A stretch of 42,746 nucleotides of DNA from an uncultured Selenomonadales bacterium (GTDB lineage Bacteria; Bacillota; Negativicutes; Acidaminococcales; Acidaminococcaceae), in contig ONAV01000016.1 of assembly GCA_900315925.1 (NCBI GenBank), positions 1 to 42,746 of the forward strand, written 5' to 3'. The position numbers and the translations under genes are program-made. Under the pieces are notes generated by a model. It made no database searches. It worked only from the letters and a program-made list of their open reading frames with translations, and had not been told where the DNA came from. Below are positions 14,754-22,649 of this stretch, one piece after another. Positions within the stretch are counted from its first letter, which is position 1, and every line of letters starts with the position of its first letter.

Positions 14754-15365
14754 TTATTTAGTGTCCAGGTGCCCCGGCTTGATTTTACTTTCTGTTCCAT
14801 TGCGTAATCTGTTGATATTATCCTTGTGACGGATAATGACAAACAGACAGGCCAGTGTTCCGAATACTGCATAGGGCACCGGGTATTTCAGGTACCAGCC
14901 TGCGGCAGCGGCAACCACAGCTGCGACAACAGATCCTAACGACACGTACCGGGTAATCAGGACAATCATCACCCAAACGCCAAAACCGGCAGCTGCACCT
15001 AACGGAAGCATATACAGGAACAGACCCAGGCCGGTTGCTACGCCTTTTCCGCCTTTAAAACCCAGAAACAGCGAATAGTTGTGCCCGAGCAGAGCGCCTA
15101 ACGCGGCAACTGCAACGACAGTGGGATTTTGGGTAAACTGCGATGTGATATACAATGCCAAAATCCCTTTCAGCATATCTCCAATCAGTACAGCAGCGGC
15201 TGTTTTTGGTCCTACCGTGCGGAACACATTCGTGGTGCCGATATTGCCGCTGCCATAGTTGCGGATATCGATACCGTGAAAGGCCTGTACCAGCCACAAT
15301 CCGCAGGGTATGGAGCCAAACACATATCCCAGCAGAAAAGCGCCTAACCCTAACAAATAGTCCAT
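14754..15365 (-). CDS. plsY: Glycerol-3-phosphate acyltransferase
   Basis: The 203-residue integral membrane protein transfers an acyl group from acyl phosphate to glycerol-3-phosphate, the first step of phospholipid synthesis. It shows about five hydrophobic segments and the family motifs GSIPCGLW, SGNIGTTNVFR and GHNYSLFLGFKGGKGVATGLG. The start ATG 15363-15365 lies one base after the der stop codon, with GAGG inside der. That supports translational coupling, as in other Firmicutes where der and plsY are adjacent. Confidence 0.95.
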   Translation of the reverse strand: MDYLLGLGAFLLGYVFGSIPCGLWLVQAFHGIDIRNYGSGNIGTTNVFRTVGPKTAAAVLIGDMLKGILALYITSQFTQNPTVVAVAALGALLGHNYSLFLGFKGGKGVATGLGLFLYMLPLGAAAGFGVWVMIVLITRYVSLGSVVAAVVAAAAGWYLKYPVPYAVFGTLACLFVIIRHKDNINRLRNGTESKIKPGHLDTK

Positions 15366-15366
15366 G

Positions 15367-16698
15367 TTACAAATCCTCTTCATTCTTCGCCCTGATGATC
15401 ATCTGGATGGGCGTGCCTTCAAATCCGAAGGCTTCTCTCAATTTATTTTCCAGATAACGCTGGTAGGAAAAATGCATGATTTCCGGATTGTTGACAAACA
15501 ATACAAAGGTTGGAGGCTTAATTTTCACCTGTGTTACAAAATAAATCTTTAACTGACGCCCTTTGTCGTTAGGAGGCGGGTTAATAGCGCAGGCGTCTTC
15601 GATAATCTGGTTGATGACCGATGTGGAGATGCGCATGGCGTTCTGTTCCGCTACATATTTAATGACCTCCGGCAGCCGGTGTATGCGCTGCATGGTGACT
15701 GCCGAAACAAATACCACCGGCGCATACTGGAGAAATACCAGCTCTTTTCGCAATTCTTCCGTATAACGCAGCGTAGAACCGGTATCTTTTTTATATAAGT
15801 CCCATTTGTTGACCACAAGGATGACGCCTTTGCCTGCTTCATGGGCGTAACCTACTATTTTTTTATCCTGTTCGGTGACACCTTCCACCGCGTCGATTAC
15901 CATCAGTACCACGTCGGAACGATCTACGGCGCGGAGGGAACGCACAATACTGTATTTTTCAATCAGCTCTTCAATTTTACCTTTGCGGCGCATCCCTGCG
16001 GTATCAATGAACAGGAACCGCTGCCCTTCTTTTACCACCGGCGTATCGATGGCATCCCTGGTCGTACCGGCCTGGTCACTGACAATCGAACGTTCTTCCC
16101 CTACCAGTGCGTTGAAGATAGAGGATTTTCCCACGTTAGGCCTGCCGATCAGGGCTACCTTGATTTCATCTTCATCTTCTTCATTTAACTGGGGTACGGT
16201 CTGCTGCACCTTGTCCATGACAGAATCCAGCATATCGCCCAGACCCAGGTGGTTGGCGGCGGAAATAGGAATCGGTTCGCCTAATCCCAAATTATAGAAT
16301 TCAAAGATTTCCATTTCCTGTTTAAAGGAATCCGCTTTGTTTACTGCCAATACGATAGGCTTTCTGGATTTCCGTAACAGTTTCGCGACTTCCGCGTCTT
16401 CGTCGGTGATACCGGTGCGGGCGTCACACACAAATAAAATCACATCTGCTTCCCGGATGGCAATTTGTGCCTGTTCCCGGATGGAAACAGCAATCTTGTC
16501 GGTATTGGCAATTTCAATACCACCGGTATCGATGATTACAAATTCCCGGTCCAGCCACTCGGTCGTAGCATATAATCTGTCTCGGGTCACGCCGGGAATA
16601 TCTTCCACAATAGAGATTCGTTCATTGGCCAGCACGTTGAATAATGTTGATTTACCAACGTTCGGCCTTCCTACAATAGCAACAATCGGTTTTGCCAT
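15367..16698 (-). CDS. der: Ribosome biogenesis GTPase Der
   Basis: The 443-residue double GTPase acts in maturation of the 50S ribosomal subunit. Two G domains each carry GRPNVGKS (residues 10-17 and ~186-193), DTGG or DTAG switch motifs, and NKAD and NKWD. A KH-like C-terminal domain with PPTFVLFVNNPE follows. Length and order are normal. A possible hairpin, ATACGGAA with TTCCGTAT, lies in the 98 bases upstream and could mark the end of cobO transcription. It is followed directly by plsY. Confidence 0.97.
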   Translation of the reverse strand: MAKPIVAIVGRPNVGKSTLFNVLANERISIVEDIPGVTRDRLYATTEWLDREFVIIDTGGIEIANTDKIAVSIREQAQIAIREADVILFVCDARTGITDEDAEVAKLLRKSRKPIVLAVNKADSFKQEMEIFEFYNLGLGEPIPISAANHLGLGDMLDSVMDKVQQTVPQLNEEDEDEIKVALIGRPNVGKSSIFNALVGEERSIVSDQAGTTRDAIDTPVVKEGQRFLFIDTAGMRRKGKIEELIEKYSIVRSLRAVDRSDVVLMVIDAVEGVTEQDKKIVGYAHEAGKGVILVVNKWDLYKKDTGSTLRYTEELRKELVFLQYAPVVFVSAVTMQRIHRLPEVIKYVAEQNAMRISTSVINQIIEDACAINPPPNDKGRQLKIYFVTQVKIKPPTFVLFVNNPEIMHFSYQRYLENKLREAFGFEGTPIQMIIRAKNEEDL

Positions 16699-16796
16699 AG
16701 TGATAATCCTCTGACTTTCTATAACGAATTTAAAAAATATTATGTGATATTACATTGGGAAATGATAATACGGAATTACTGTTAATCTTCCGTATA

Positions 16797-17324
16797 TCAG
16801 TGGTCGATTCCATCCCGGATTGTAATATTCTTTTCTGTAAAATAATGCCTGACTTCCTGCATATCCGTAACCAGATCTGCCTCGTCTATCAGTTCCTGCG
16901 GCGCTTCCCGGCCCGTACATACCACTTCTGTGTTTTTACGGTGCGCATGAAGGAAAGCTACTACTTCATGGGTATCTATCAGTTGTTTGGCCATGGCAAG
17001 ATTGATTTCGTCCAAAATCAAAACATCGGTTTTCTGTTCTGACAGGATGCGTTTTCCTTCCTCCCATGCTTCCCTTGCCATTTGTACGTCAATGGGATCC
17101 GGGTTACGGAAATTAACAAAGCTGTCGCGTCCCATCTGCAGTATGGTAAAACCGGGCAGAAAACGGAACGCCTGTGCTTCCCCATAGGTGGGATCGCCTT
17201 TCATAAAGCAGATCATAACCACTTTTGCCCCATGGCCCACAGCCCGCATCGCAAGCCCTAACGCAGCGGATGTCTTACCTTTTCCTGTTCCGGTATAAAC
17301 ATGCAGCATACCAAAATCTTTCAT
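16797..17324 (-). CDS. cobO: Cob(I)yrinic acid a,c-diamide adenosyltransferase
   Basis: The 175-residue enzyme adenosylates corrinoids using ATP, to make or salvage adenosylcobalamin. It has the P-loop GTGKGKTSAALGLAMRA (residues ~12-28), VLILDEINLA and the late CTGREAPQELIDEADLVTDM typical of the BtuR/CobA type. The start is ATG 17322-17324, with GAGG 9 bases upstream; the in-frame GTG 15 bases earlier overlaps that site. It begins 27 bases after the DUF512 gene. No other cobalamin genes are in the window. Confidence 0.93.
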   Translation of the reverse strand: MKDFGMLHVYTGTGKGKTSAALGLAMRAVGHGAKVVMICFMKGDPTYGEAQAFRFLPGFTILQMGRDSFVNFRNPDPIDVQMAREAWEEGKRILSEQKTDVLILDEINLAMAKQLIDTHEVVAFLHAHRKNTEVVCTGREAPQELIDEADLVTDMQEVRHYFTEKNITIRDGIDH

Positions 17325-17351
17325 TGTCTTGTGCCTCACTGATTATATAAT

Positions 17352-18752
17352 TCAGGAAAACTGTTTCACATACTCCGTATTGTTTCCGGTAAGGATTCCC
17401 TTCCGTTCCGGAACGGAATTTCTGCCGGCAGTACCGTTATGCGGCAATGGCTGCTTCAGCAGCAGGTTATATAATTCTGCCGCTCCCTGGGCAATTTTGA
17501 CTTCCCTTCCGCTTTTACGGACAAACTCTTCTAATGACATATCGTCCAAAAACAAGTTGTCCTGATTTAATACCACGGACGGCAGGATTACCGGAGTATT
17601 CTCCGGAATCTGTGCCAGGATGTCCGTACCTGTCAATAAGCCGGTTACGTTAATGGAATGACCAAAGAAATCATTAGTTACCGGAAGGAATAAGTTATTC
17701 GTATGATACCGCGCATTGAACTCATCCATGACCGGCTGCAGCAGGGTTGCCGCGGATACACCTACCGGAATAACATAATTATTATATGCCGGCTGCCGAC
17801 GTTCCCTAGGACGCTGCATTGCTTTTTCCCATTCCGCAAGAAAATTCTGCGTCAGTCCGATCCCGTTCTCTAACTGTGGAAATCCATCATACCAGGCGAC
17901 AGGCGGCATTTCTTTTCCTGCCAGAATGTAAAATTCATCGCCCAGATAGATGAAAGAACGCCCAAGGCGACGACGGCATTCTTCCTGCCACTGTGTCACG
18001 GTCTCTACTACAGGTAAGGCATTCTCTCTGGTGAAAAGCTGTAAATCGGGCAGACCTTTTTTGTTTTTTGTAATACCAACCGGTACGACGGCCATATCCT
18101 CTACATAATCAGACATTGCAGACAGATCTCTGTACGACTTTTCCAGTACAGCGCCATCATTCCAGCCAGGACAGCAAACAATCTGCGCATGAATATGGAT
18201 TCCTGCGTCAAACAAACGTTGCAGTTTATGCATTATCTCACCGGAATGGCTGTTCTTCATCATAGCCTGCCGTACCTTCGGGTCCGTCGCATGAACGGAT
18301 ACATATAAAGGCGACATGTGGTTCCGGATGATGCGGTCAAAATCCTCTTCTGTCAAATTGGTAAGTGTTACAAAATTACCGTATAAAAAGGACAAACGGT
18401 AGTCATCATCCCGGACGTAAAGGCCTTTGCGCAGACCTGGAATCATACGGTCTACAAAACAGAATACACAGTGGTTATGACAAAGTCGTACTTTATCAAA
18501 GACAGCGCTTTCAAAGGATAATCCAAGTTCTTCATCAATTTCCTTGGAAACGGTCACTTCACGCAGTGCACCGTCTGTTCCGCGGATTGACAGTACCGGT
18601 TCATAGTCAGCAGCTGCAAAACTTACATCCAGTATGTCCCGCAAGGGCATACCGTTGATGGCGCAGAGCGATTCGCCGGCAATAATGCCGGCAGCTTCTG
18701 CCGCGCTATGTTTTCTGACTGAACTGATTTTGCCTTCCGAACCTGTTTCCAT
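17352..18752 (-). CDS. Radical SAM protein with PDZ and DUF512 domains
   Basis: The 466-residue protein belongs to the PDZ/radical SAM/DUF512 family found in Firmicutes and cyanobacteria. Residues ~5-70 form a PDZ-like domain (KHSAAEAAGIIAGESLCAING). A radical SAM core with CHNHCVFC (C-x3-C-x2-C) follows, then the DUF512 region with DEFYILAG and FGHSINVTGLLTG. The length is typical. In many Firmicutes this gene lies close to der, as here. Its reaction is unknown. ATG 18750-18752 has GGAGG four bases upstream. Confidence 0.9.
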   Translation of the reverse strand: METGSEGKISSVRKHSAAEAAGIIAGESLCAINGMPLRDILDVSFAAADYEPVLSIRGTDGALREVTVSKEIDEELGLSFESAVFDKVRLCHNHCVFCFVDRMIPGLRKGLYVRDDDYRLSFLYGNFVTLTNLTEEDFDRIIRNHMSPLYVSVHATDPKVRQAMMKNSHSGEIMHKLQRLFDAGIHIHAQIVCCPGWNDGAVLEKSYRDLSAMSDYVEDMAVVPVGITKNKKGLPDLQLFTRENALPVVETVTQWQEECRRRLGRSFIYLGDEFYILAGKEMPPVAWYDGFPQLENGIGLTQNFLAEWEKAMQRPRERRQPAYNNYVIPVGVSAATLLQPVMDEFNARYHTNNLFLPVTNDFFGHSINVTGLLTGTDILAQIPENTPVILPSVVLNQDNLFLDDMSLEEFVRKSGREVKIAQGAAELYNLLLKQPLPHNGTAGRNSVPERKGILTGNNTEYVKQFS

Positions 18753-18821
18753 ACTGCCTCCAAAATGTCTTCTATTATTATACAAAATTTTTCACAAAAA
18801 AACAAATGTGCATTGTAAAAA

Positions 18822-18855
18822 AGCAAAAAGGCCCGCTTTTTTCAAGCGGGCCTTT
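18822..18855 (-). terminator. Terminator of rpsO
   Basis: On the minus strand an 11-bp GC-rich stem, AAGGCCCGCTT with AAGCGGGCCTT, is followed by TTTTTGC and more T. It lies 14 bases after the rpsO stop. Confidence 0.93.
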
Positions 18856-18868
18856 GGGCTTACAAAGA

Positions 18869-19135
18869 TTACTTACGGATATTCAGTTTTGCAATGATTG
18901 CACGATACCGTTCAATATCCTTTTTCTGCAGATAATTCAGCAGACCGCGACGCTGACCAACCATTTTCAGCAGACCGCGACGGGAATGATGGTCCTTTTT
19001 GTTGGTTTTCAGGTGTTCCGTCAGAGCGGCGATACGTGTGGTGAGAACCGCAATCTGAACTTCCGGAGAACCGGTGTCACCTTCGTGACGGGCGTTTTCT
19101 TTGATAATAGCCTGTTTTTCTTCTGTTGTTAACAT
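18869..19135 (-). CDS. rpsO: 30S ribosomal protein S15
   Basis: The 88-residue protein binds 16S rRNA early in 30S assembly. It begins [13 protein letters not shown] and includes [29 protein letters not shown] and [10 protein letters not shown], all conserved. The true start is ATG 19133-19135, with GGAGG 9 bases upstream; the frame is open further upstream but that part is leader RNA. Transcription starts from a clear promoter about 90 bases upstream. In many bacteria S15 represses its own mRNA through the leader. That is possible here but not shown. Confidence 0.97.
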   Translation of the reverse strand: MLTTEEKQAIIKENARHEGDTGSPEVQIAVLTTRIAALTEHLKTNKKDHHSRRGLLKMVGQRRGLLNYLQKKDIERYRAIIAKLNIRK

Positions 19136-19227
19136 CGTAACAAACCTCCATATAAATATATTGTCCGGCCGGAACCAGGCAGGCGTTGGAGAAGCGCTCT
19201 TCGTAGCTCCGGTTAGGATACTGATGT

Positions 19228-19256
19228 ATTGTAGCACAGAAACAAATATAATGCAA
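19228..19256 (-). promoter_or_regulatory. Promoter of rpsO
   Basis: On the minus strand, -35 TTGCAT (19251-19256) and -10 TACAAT (19228-19233) are 17 bases apart. About 85 bases of leader follow, with complementary segments that could fold as an S15 autoregulatory structure. Confidence 0.75.
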
Positions 19257-19333
19257 ATGTTTTTATAAAAATATTTTCAGAATCATCTATGCAAAGAGCA
19301 AAATTAATTTTAAACGCAGTTTTGCCTTCGCGG

Positions 19334-20290
19334 TCACTGTTCACCATCCTGTGCGGTAAACCAGGCAAGGGCATCCGATTTGTCTTTCTCCAGCTGTGCT
19401 TTTAATTCATGTAAGGATGAAAATCTTCGTTCATTGCGGAGAAACCTGCAAAAGGATGTTTCCAGAACATGACCGTACAAATCCTCATTGCAACCAAACA
19501 GGTGAACCTCTAATACTTCCCGGACTACGTCATCAAAAGTCGGATTCATGCCCAGGTTCCCTACTCCGTTATACATCTTTTCTCCATCCCGTACCTGCAA
19601 TGCGTAGACCCCGGCAGGCGGAAGCGCCGAACCGTTTCGGTTTACATACAGGTTTGCAGTAGGGAAACCCAACGTTCTGCCTCTTTTAAAGCCCTGGTGA
19701 ACCGTACCCTGTACACTGCAGAATCGCCCGAGCATATATTCCGCATCCCGGAGGTTTCCTTCCGCAATGGCCCGACGGATCCGGGTGCTGCTGATAATCC
19801 GGTTCTTATATTCCAAAAGCGGTCTGATAATCACATCAAACCCCTGTTCCCTTCCGCTTTTAGCCAGGGATTCCGTATTTCCTGTTCCTTTAAAACCGTA
19901 TGAAAAATTGGTTCCGCAGACGAGACAGGAAAAATTGAAGTGACGTAACTTTTCCAGAAAATCGTCCGGCGATAAAAGCGCTAACTGTCGGTTAAAGGGA
20001 ACATCGATCAAAAGGTCCACACCCCACCGCTTTAAAAGCCTGACCTTTTCCTCCGGGGAAATCAGGGCCTGTGGAATGGCGGATGGATGGATTGCTGCGT
20101 AAGGATGGTTACTGAATGTAAAAACAGCCAGCCGTAACTGATTCGTCCTCGCATAAGAAGCAGCGGCATCAATCACATCACGGTGTCCTTTATGCAGGCC
20201 GTCAAAGGTACCCATTGCAATTACACAGGCTTTGGCCTGATATGTTTTTATTTCTTTGTTATCTAAATTCAGATGTTTAACGATTTCCAT
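19334..20290 (-). CDS. ribF: Bifunctional riboflavin kinase / FAD synthetase
   Basis: The 318-residue enzyme phosphorylates riboflavin to FMN and adenylates FMN to FAD. The N-terminal nucleotidyltransferase part has AMGTFDGLHKGHRDVI (~25-40) and STRIRRAIAEG. The C-terminal kinase part has GRTLGFPTANLY and a late HLFGCNEDLYG. The start MEIVKHLNL (ATG 20288-20290) is placed by family alignment. No strong ribosome site precedes it and the frame stays open for 45 codons upstream, so the start is less certain than others. It follows truB, in the usual rbfA-truB-ribF-rpsO order. Confidence 0.95.
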   Translation of the reverse strand: MEIVKHLNLDNKEIKTYQAKACVIAMGTFDGLHKGHRDVIDAAASYARTNQLRLAVFTFSNHPYAAIHPSAIPQALISPEEKVRLLKRWGVDLLIDVPFNRQLALLSPDDFLEKLRHFNFSCLVCGTNFSYGFKGTGNTESLAKSGREQGFDVIIRPLLEYKNRIISSTRIRRAIAEGNLRDAEYMLGRFCSVQGTVHQGFKRGRTLGFPTANLYVNRNGSALPPAGVYALQVRDGEKMYNGVGNLGMNPTFDDVVREVLEVHLFGCNEDLYGHVLETSFCRFLRNERRFSSLHELKAQLEKDKSDALAWFTAQDGEQ

Positions 20291-20444
20291 AGCATTGTAA
20301 ACAATCACAGCGGAGAAAAAAATATTTGCTTCCGCCACAGCAGACAGAAAAATGATTTGCTTGCACTCTTTGAAATTTCTGTGCAAAGCGTAAGCTCTCT
20401 CTGCGCAAAGCATAATATTAGGCAAGACGTTTCAGATAAATTTT

Positions 20445-21323
20445 TTAATCCGGATCCGGCTTCTGAACCTGAACCAATATTTTTTCCGGCTTTACGACTT
20501 CATTCTCTACGGTAACGATGCCCAGGAATAAATCTGCAAGATAAAGGGAATAAATCCCTTCTGCTGTGCCTTTTATTGTGGTGCGAACGCCGTTTGTAAT
20601 ACGAAAGGCCTGCAGCGCATTTACAGTAAGTTTACCGGTTTTGCTGACTGCCGTTTCCATTGGCAGCAACACAGCTTCCGGCTCTGCCGCAATTTCTTCC
20701 AGCGTATGGGATTCTTCTATGCAAAAGTCCCCGGCCCTGGTCCGCAACAAAAAAGTCATGCTGGCACAGGTTCCTGCAGCAGCTGCAATGTCTTCCAGTA
20801 AAGTGCGGACATAGGTGCCTTTGGAACATGCGATGTCCAGACAAAAATACGGAGGATAAAACCGGATGAGTTCCAGACGGAAAATTTCAATGGGACGTGC
20901 AGAACGCGCAAGTTCTATTCCCTGTCTGGCATATTCATACAGTTTTTTCCCATTGACTTTTAACGCGGAATACATGGGAGGAACCTGTAAAATTTTCCCC
21001 CTGAACTGTTGTAAAATTTCTTCCAACCTTGCTGCGGAAAAATCCGGAACGGGTTTTGTTTCCAACACGTTTCCTGTGTCGTCTCCGGTGTCGGTACGAA
21101 TACCCAAAATCCCCTCGGCACGGTAATGCTTTGTATTTGTTGATGCGTATTCCAGAAGACGGGTCGCGTTACCGATAAAGACAGGCAGCACGCCGGCAGC
21201 ATCCGGGTCCAGCGTGCCGGAATGGCCGGCCTTTTTAACTCCGTAAATTCGACGGATCCGGCTTACCACATCGTGGGATGTCATACCGGGCGGCTTGAGG
21301 ACATTTACGATACCGTCCGTCAT
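20445..21323 (-). CDS. truB: tRNA pseudouridine-55 synthase
   Basis: The 292-residue enzyme makes pseudouridine 55 in the tRNA T loop. Motifs include GIVNVLKPPGMTSHDVV, the catalytic region GHSGTLDPDAAGVLPV (with the essential Asp), YRAEG, and KGTYVRTLLEDIA. A short C-terminal PUA-like domain follows. Its start overlaps the nrnA stop by four bases (ATGA), which indicates translational coupling. Confidence 0.97.
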   Translation of the reverse strand: MTDGIVNVLKPPGMTSHDVVSRIRRIYGVKKAGHSGTLDPDAAGVLPVFIGNATRLLEYASTNTKHYRAEGILGIRTDTGDDTGNVLETKPVPDFSAARLEEILQQFRGKILQVPPMYSALKVNGKKLYEYARQGIELARSARPIEIFRLELIRFYPPYFCLDIACSKGTYVRTLLEDIAAAAGTCASMTFLLRTRAGDFCIEESHTLEEIAAEPEAVLLPMETAVSKTGKLTVNALQAFRITNGVRTTIKGTAEGIYSLYLADLFLGIVTVENEVVKPEKILVQVQKPDPD

Positions 21324-22273
21324 ACAAACAGATCCTCAACAGCCTGCAGCACAATTTTTTCGGCTTCTTTCATCGGCGCATAAATAGAGCAGCCAGCCGC
21401 CTTTTTATGTCCGCCGCCACCGAAGGATACTGCGATTTTGGCTACGTCGATTTCTTTGGAACGGAAGCTGACACGGGTCAGATTTTCTTCCGGCTGCTTA
21501 AACAACAGGGCAATCTCCACACCTTCTATGTAACGGGGATAGGAAATAAAAGCATCCGTATCTACGTTATGATCATATAATTCCGGTGCAATCTCAATAT
21601 AAGCAATCTTTCCGTCTTTTAAGAAGGTCAGCGTTTCCAGAACTTTCCGGAGCATTTCTACCTGCGACCGGGACCGTAATTCCATGTTGTCTGAAACCAG
21701 GCTGGGATTTACGCCGTGTTTCAGTAACGCAGCGGCTGTTTCCATTGTTTTGGAGGTGGTATTGGAATATTTGAATGAACCTGTATCCGTATAGATGCCT
21801 TCGTAAATACAGGTTGCGATATCTGTGGTAAACTCTGTTCCCATCTCCAGCAGCAGCGCGTAAATGATTTCAGCGGTTGCCGCAGCATCGGAATCCAGAT
21901 ACAGATAATCCGCAAACCGTGTATTTGTTTTATGATGATCAATATTGAGAACGGCGCCGGGCCTGACGACTTCCATGGCGTTGCCGGCCCTGTCTGCCGA
22001 ACTGGCATCTATGATGACCAAAAAATCCGCTTCTATTGTTTCGTCTGCTCCAAAACGCCGGTATTCCTGAATCCCGGGAAGAAATGAATAGACAGTGGAA
22101 ATATCATCGTCCACGTTCATGATTACATCTTTTCCCAGCGCACGCAGGGCATGCATAAGTGCAAGGGATGAGCCGAGTGTGTCGCCGTCAGGACTGACGT
22201 GGCTGACGATTACCAGTTTTTTTGCCGCTTTGAGCAATTCGCCGGTTTCCGCTAATGAACAGTTCTTACTCAT
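21320..22273 (-). CDS. nrnA: DHH-family nanoRNase / pAp phosphatase
   Basis: The 317-residue protein degrades very short RNA oligonucleotides and hydrolyses pAp. The DHH domain has SHVSPDGDTLGSSLAL (~23-38), DASS and the signature IDHHKTN. The C-terminal DHHA1 domain has the glycine-rich SFGGGGHKKAAG (~285-296). The start ATG 22271-22273 overlaps the end of rbfA by 8 bases, with AAGGAAA inside rbfA as ribosome site. The frame is open upstream, but there it overlaps rbfA. Confidence 0.93.
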   Translation of the reverse strand: MSKNCSLAETGELLKAAKKLVIVSHVSPDGDTLGSSLALMHALRALGKDVIMNVDDDISTVYSFLPGIQEYRRFGADETIEADFLVIIDASSADRAGNAMEVVRPGAVLNIDHHKTNTRFADYLYLDSDAAATAEIIYALLLEMGTEFTTDIATCIYEGIYTDTGSFKYSNTTSKTMETAAALLKHGVNPSLVSDNMELRSRSQVEMLRKVLETLTFLKDGKIAYIEIAPELYDHNVDTDAFISYPRYIEGVEIALLFKQPEENLTRVSFRSKEIDVAKIAVSFGGGGHKKAAGCSIYAPMKEAEKIVLQAVEDLFV

Positions 22274-22628
22274 TTTTATTTCCTTCATTCTCTTTAATCT
22301 GGCGCAGCAAGCTGTCAATATGCGCACCGTATTCAAGGGATGTATCTTTTTCCAGTATCAGTTCCGGAGCAAAGCGAAGACGGATGCGTTTTGCTATTTC
22401 GGTTCTCATGAATCCTTTCGCTTTGTTCAGTGCTTTCCACGCCTGTTCCTGCTCTTCCGCAGACCCATACAGGCTTACGAAAACTTTAGCCTGGCTCATG
22501 TCGTCTGTCAGGTCCACGCCCGTAACCGTTACCAGTTTGATACGCGGATCCTTGATGTCCAGCAAAAGCATATTGGAAATTTCGCGCTGGATGGCTTCCT
22601 GAACTTTTTCAACTCGTAATCTGGCCAT
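22266..22628 (-). CDS. rbfA: Ribosome-binding factor A
   Basis: The 120-residue KH-fold protein acts in late 30S maturation. It shows RVEKVQEAIQREISNML, DIKDPRI, VTVTGVDLTDDMSQAKVFVSL and RIRLRFAPELIL, the conserved RbfA pattern. It begins 21 bases after infB and ends inside the nrnA start. Confidence 0.96.
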   Translation of the reverse strand: MARLRVEKVQEAIQREISNMLLLDIKDPRIKLVTVTGVDLTDDMSQAKVFVSLYGSAEEQEQAWKALNKAKGFMRTEIAKRIRLRFAPELILEKDTSLEYGAHIDSLLRQIKENEGNKNE

Positions 22629-22649
22629 AATTCACCTGTACCTTATCCC

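Noticed and set aside
17352..18752. Radical SAM DUF512 protein as a maturase for the Nif11-like peptides
   Set aside because: It is a widely conserved gene near der, lies ~6 kb away in a housekeeping region, and shows no peptide-recognition or SPASM domain.
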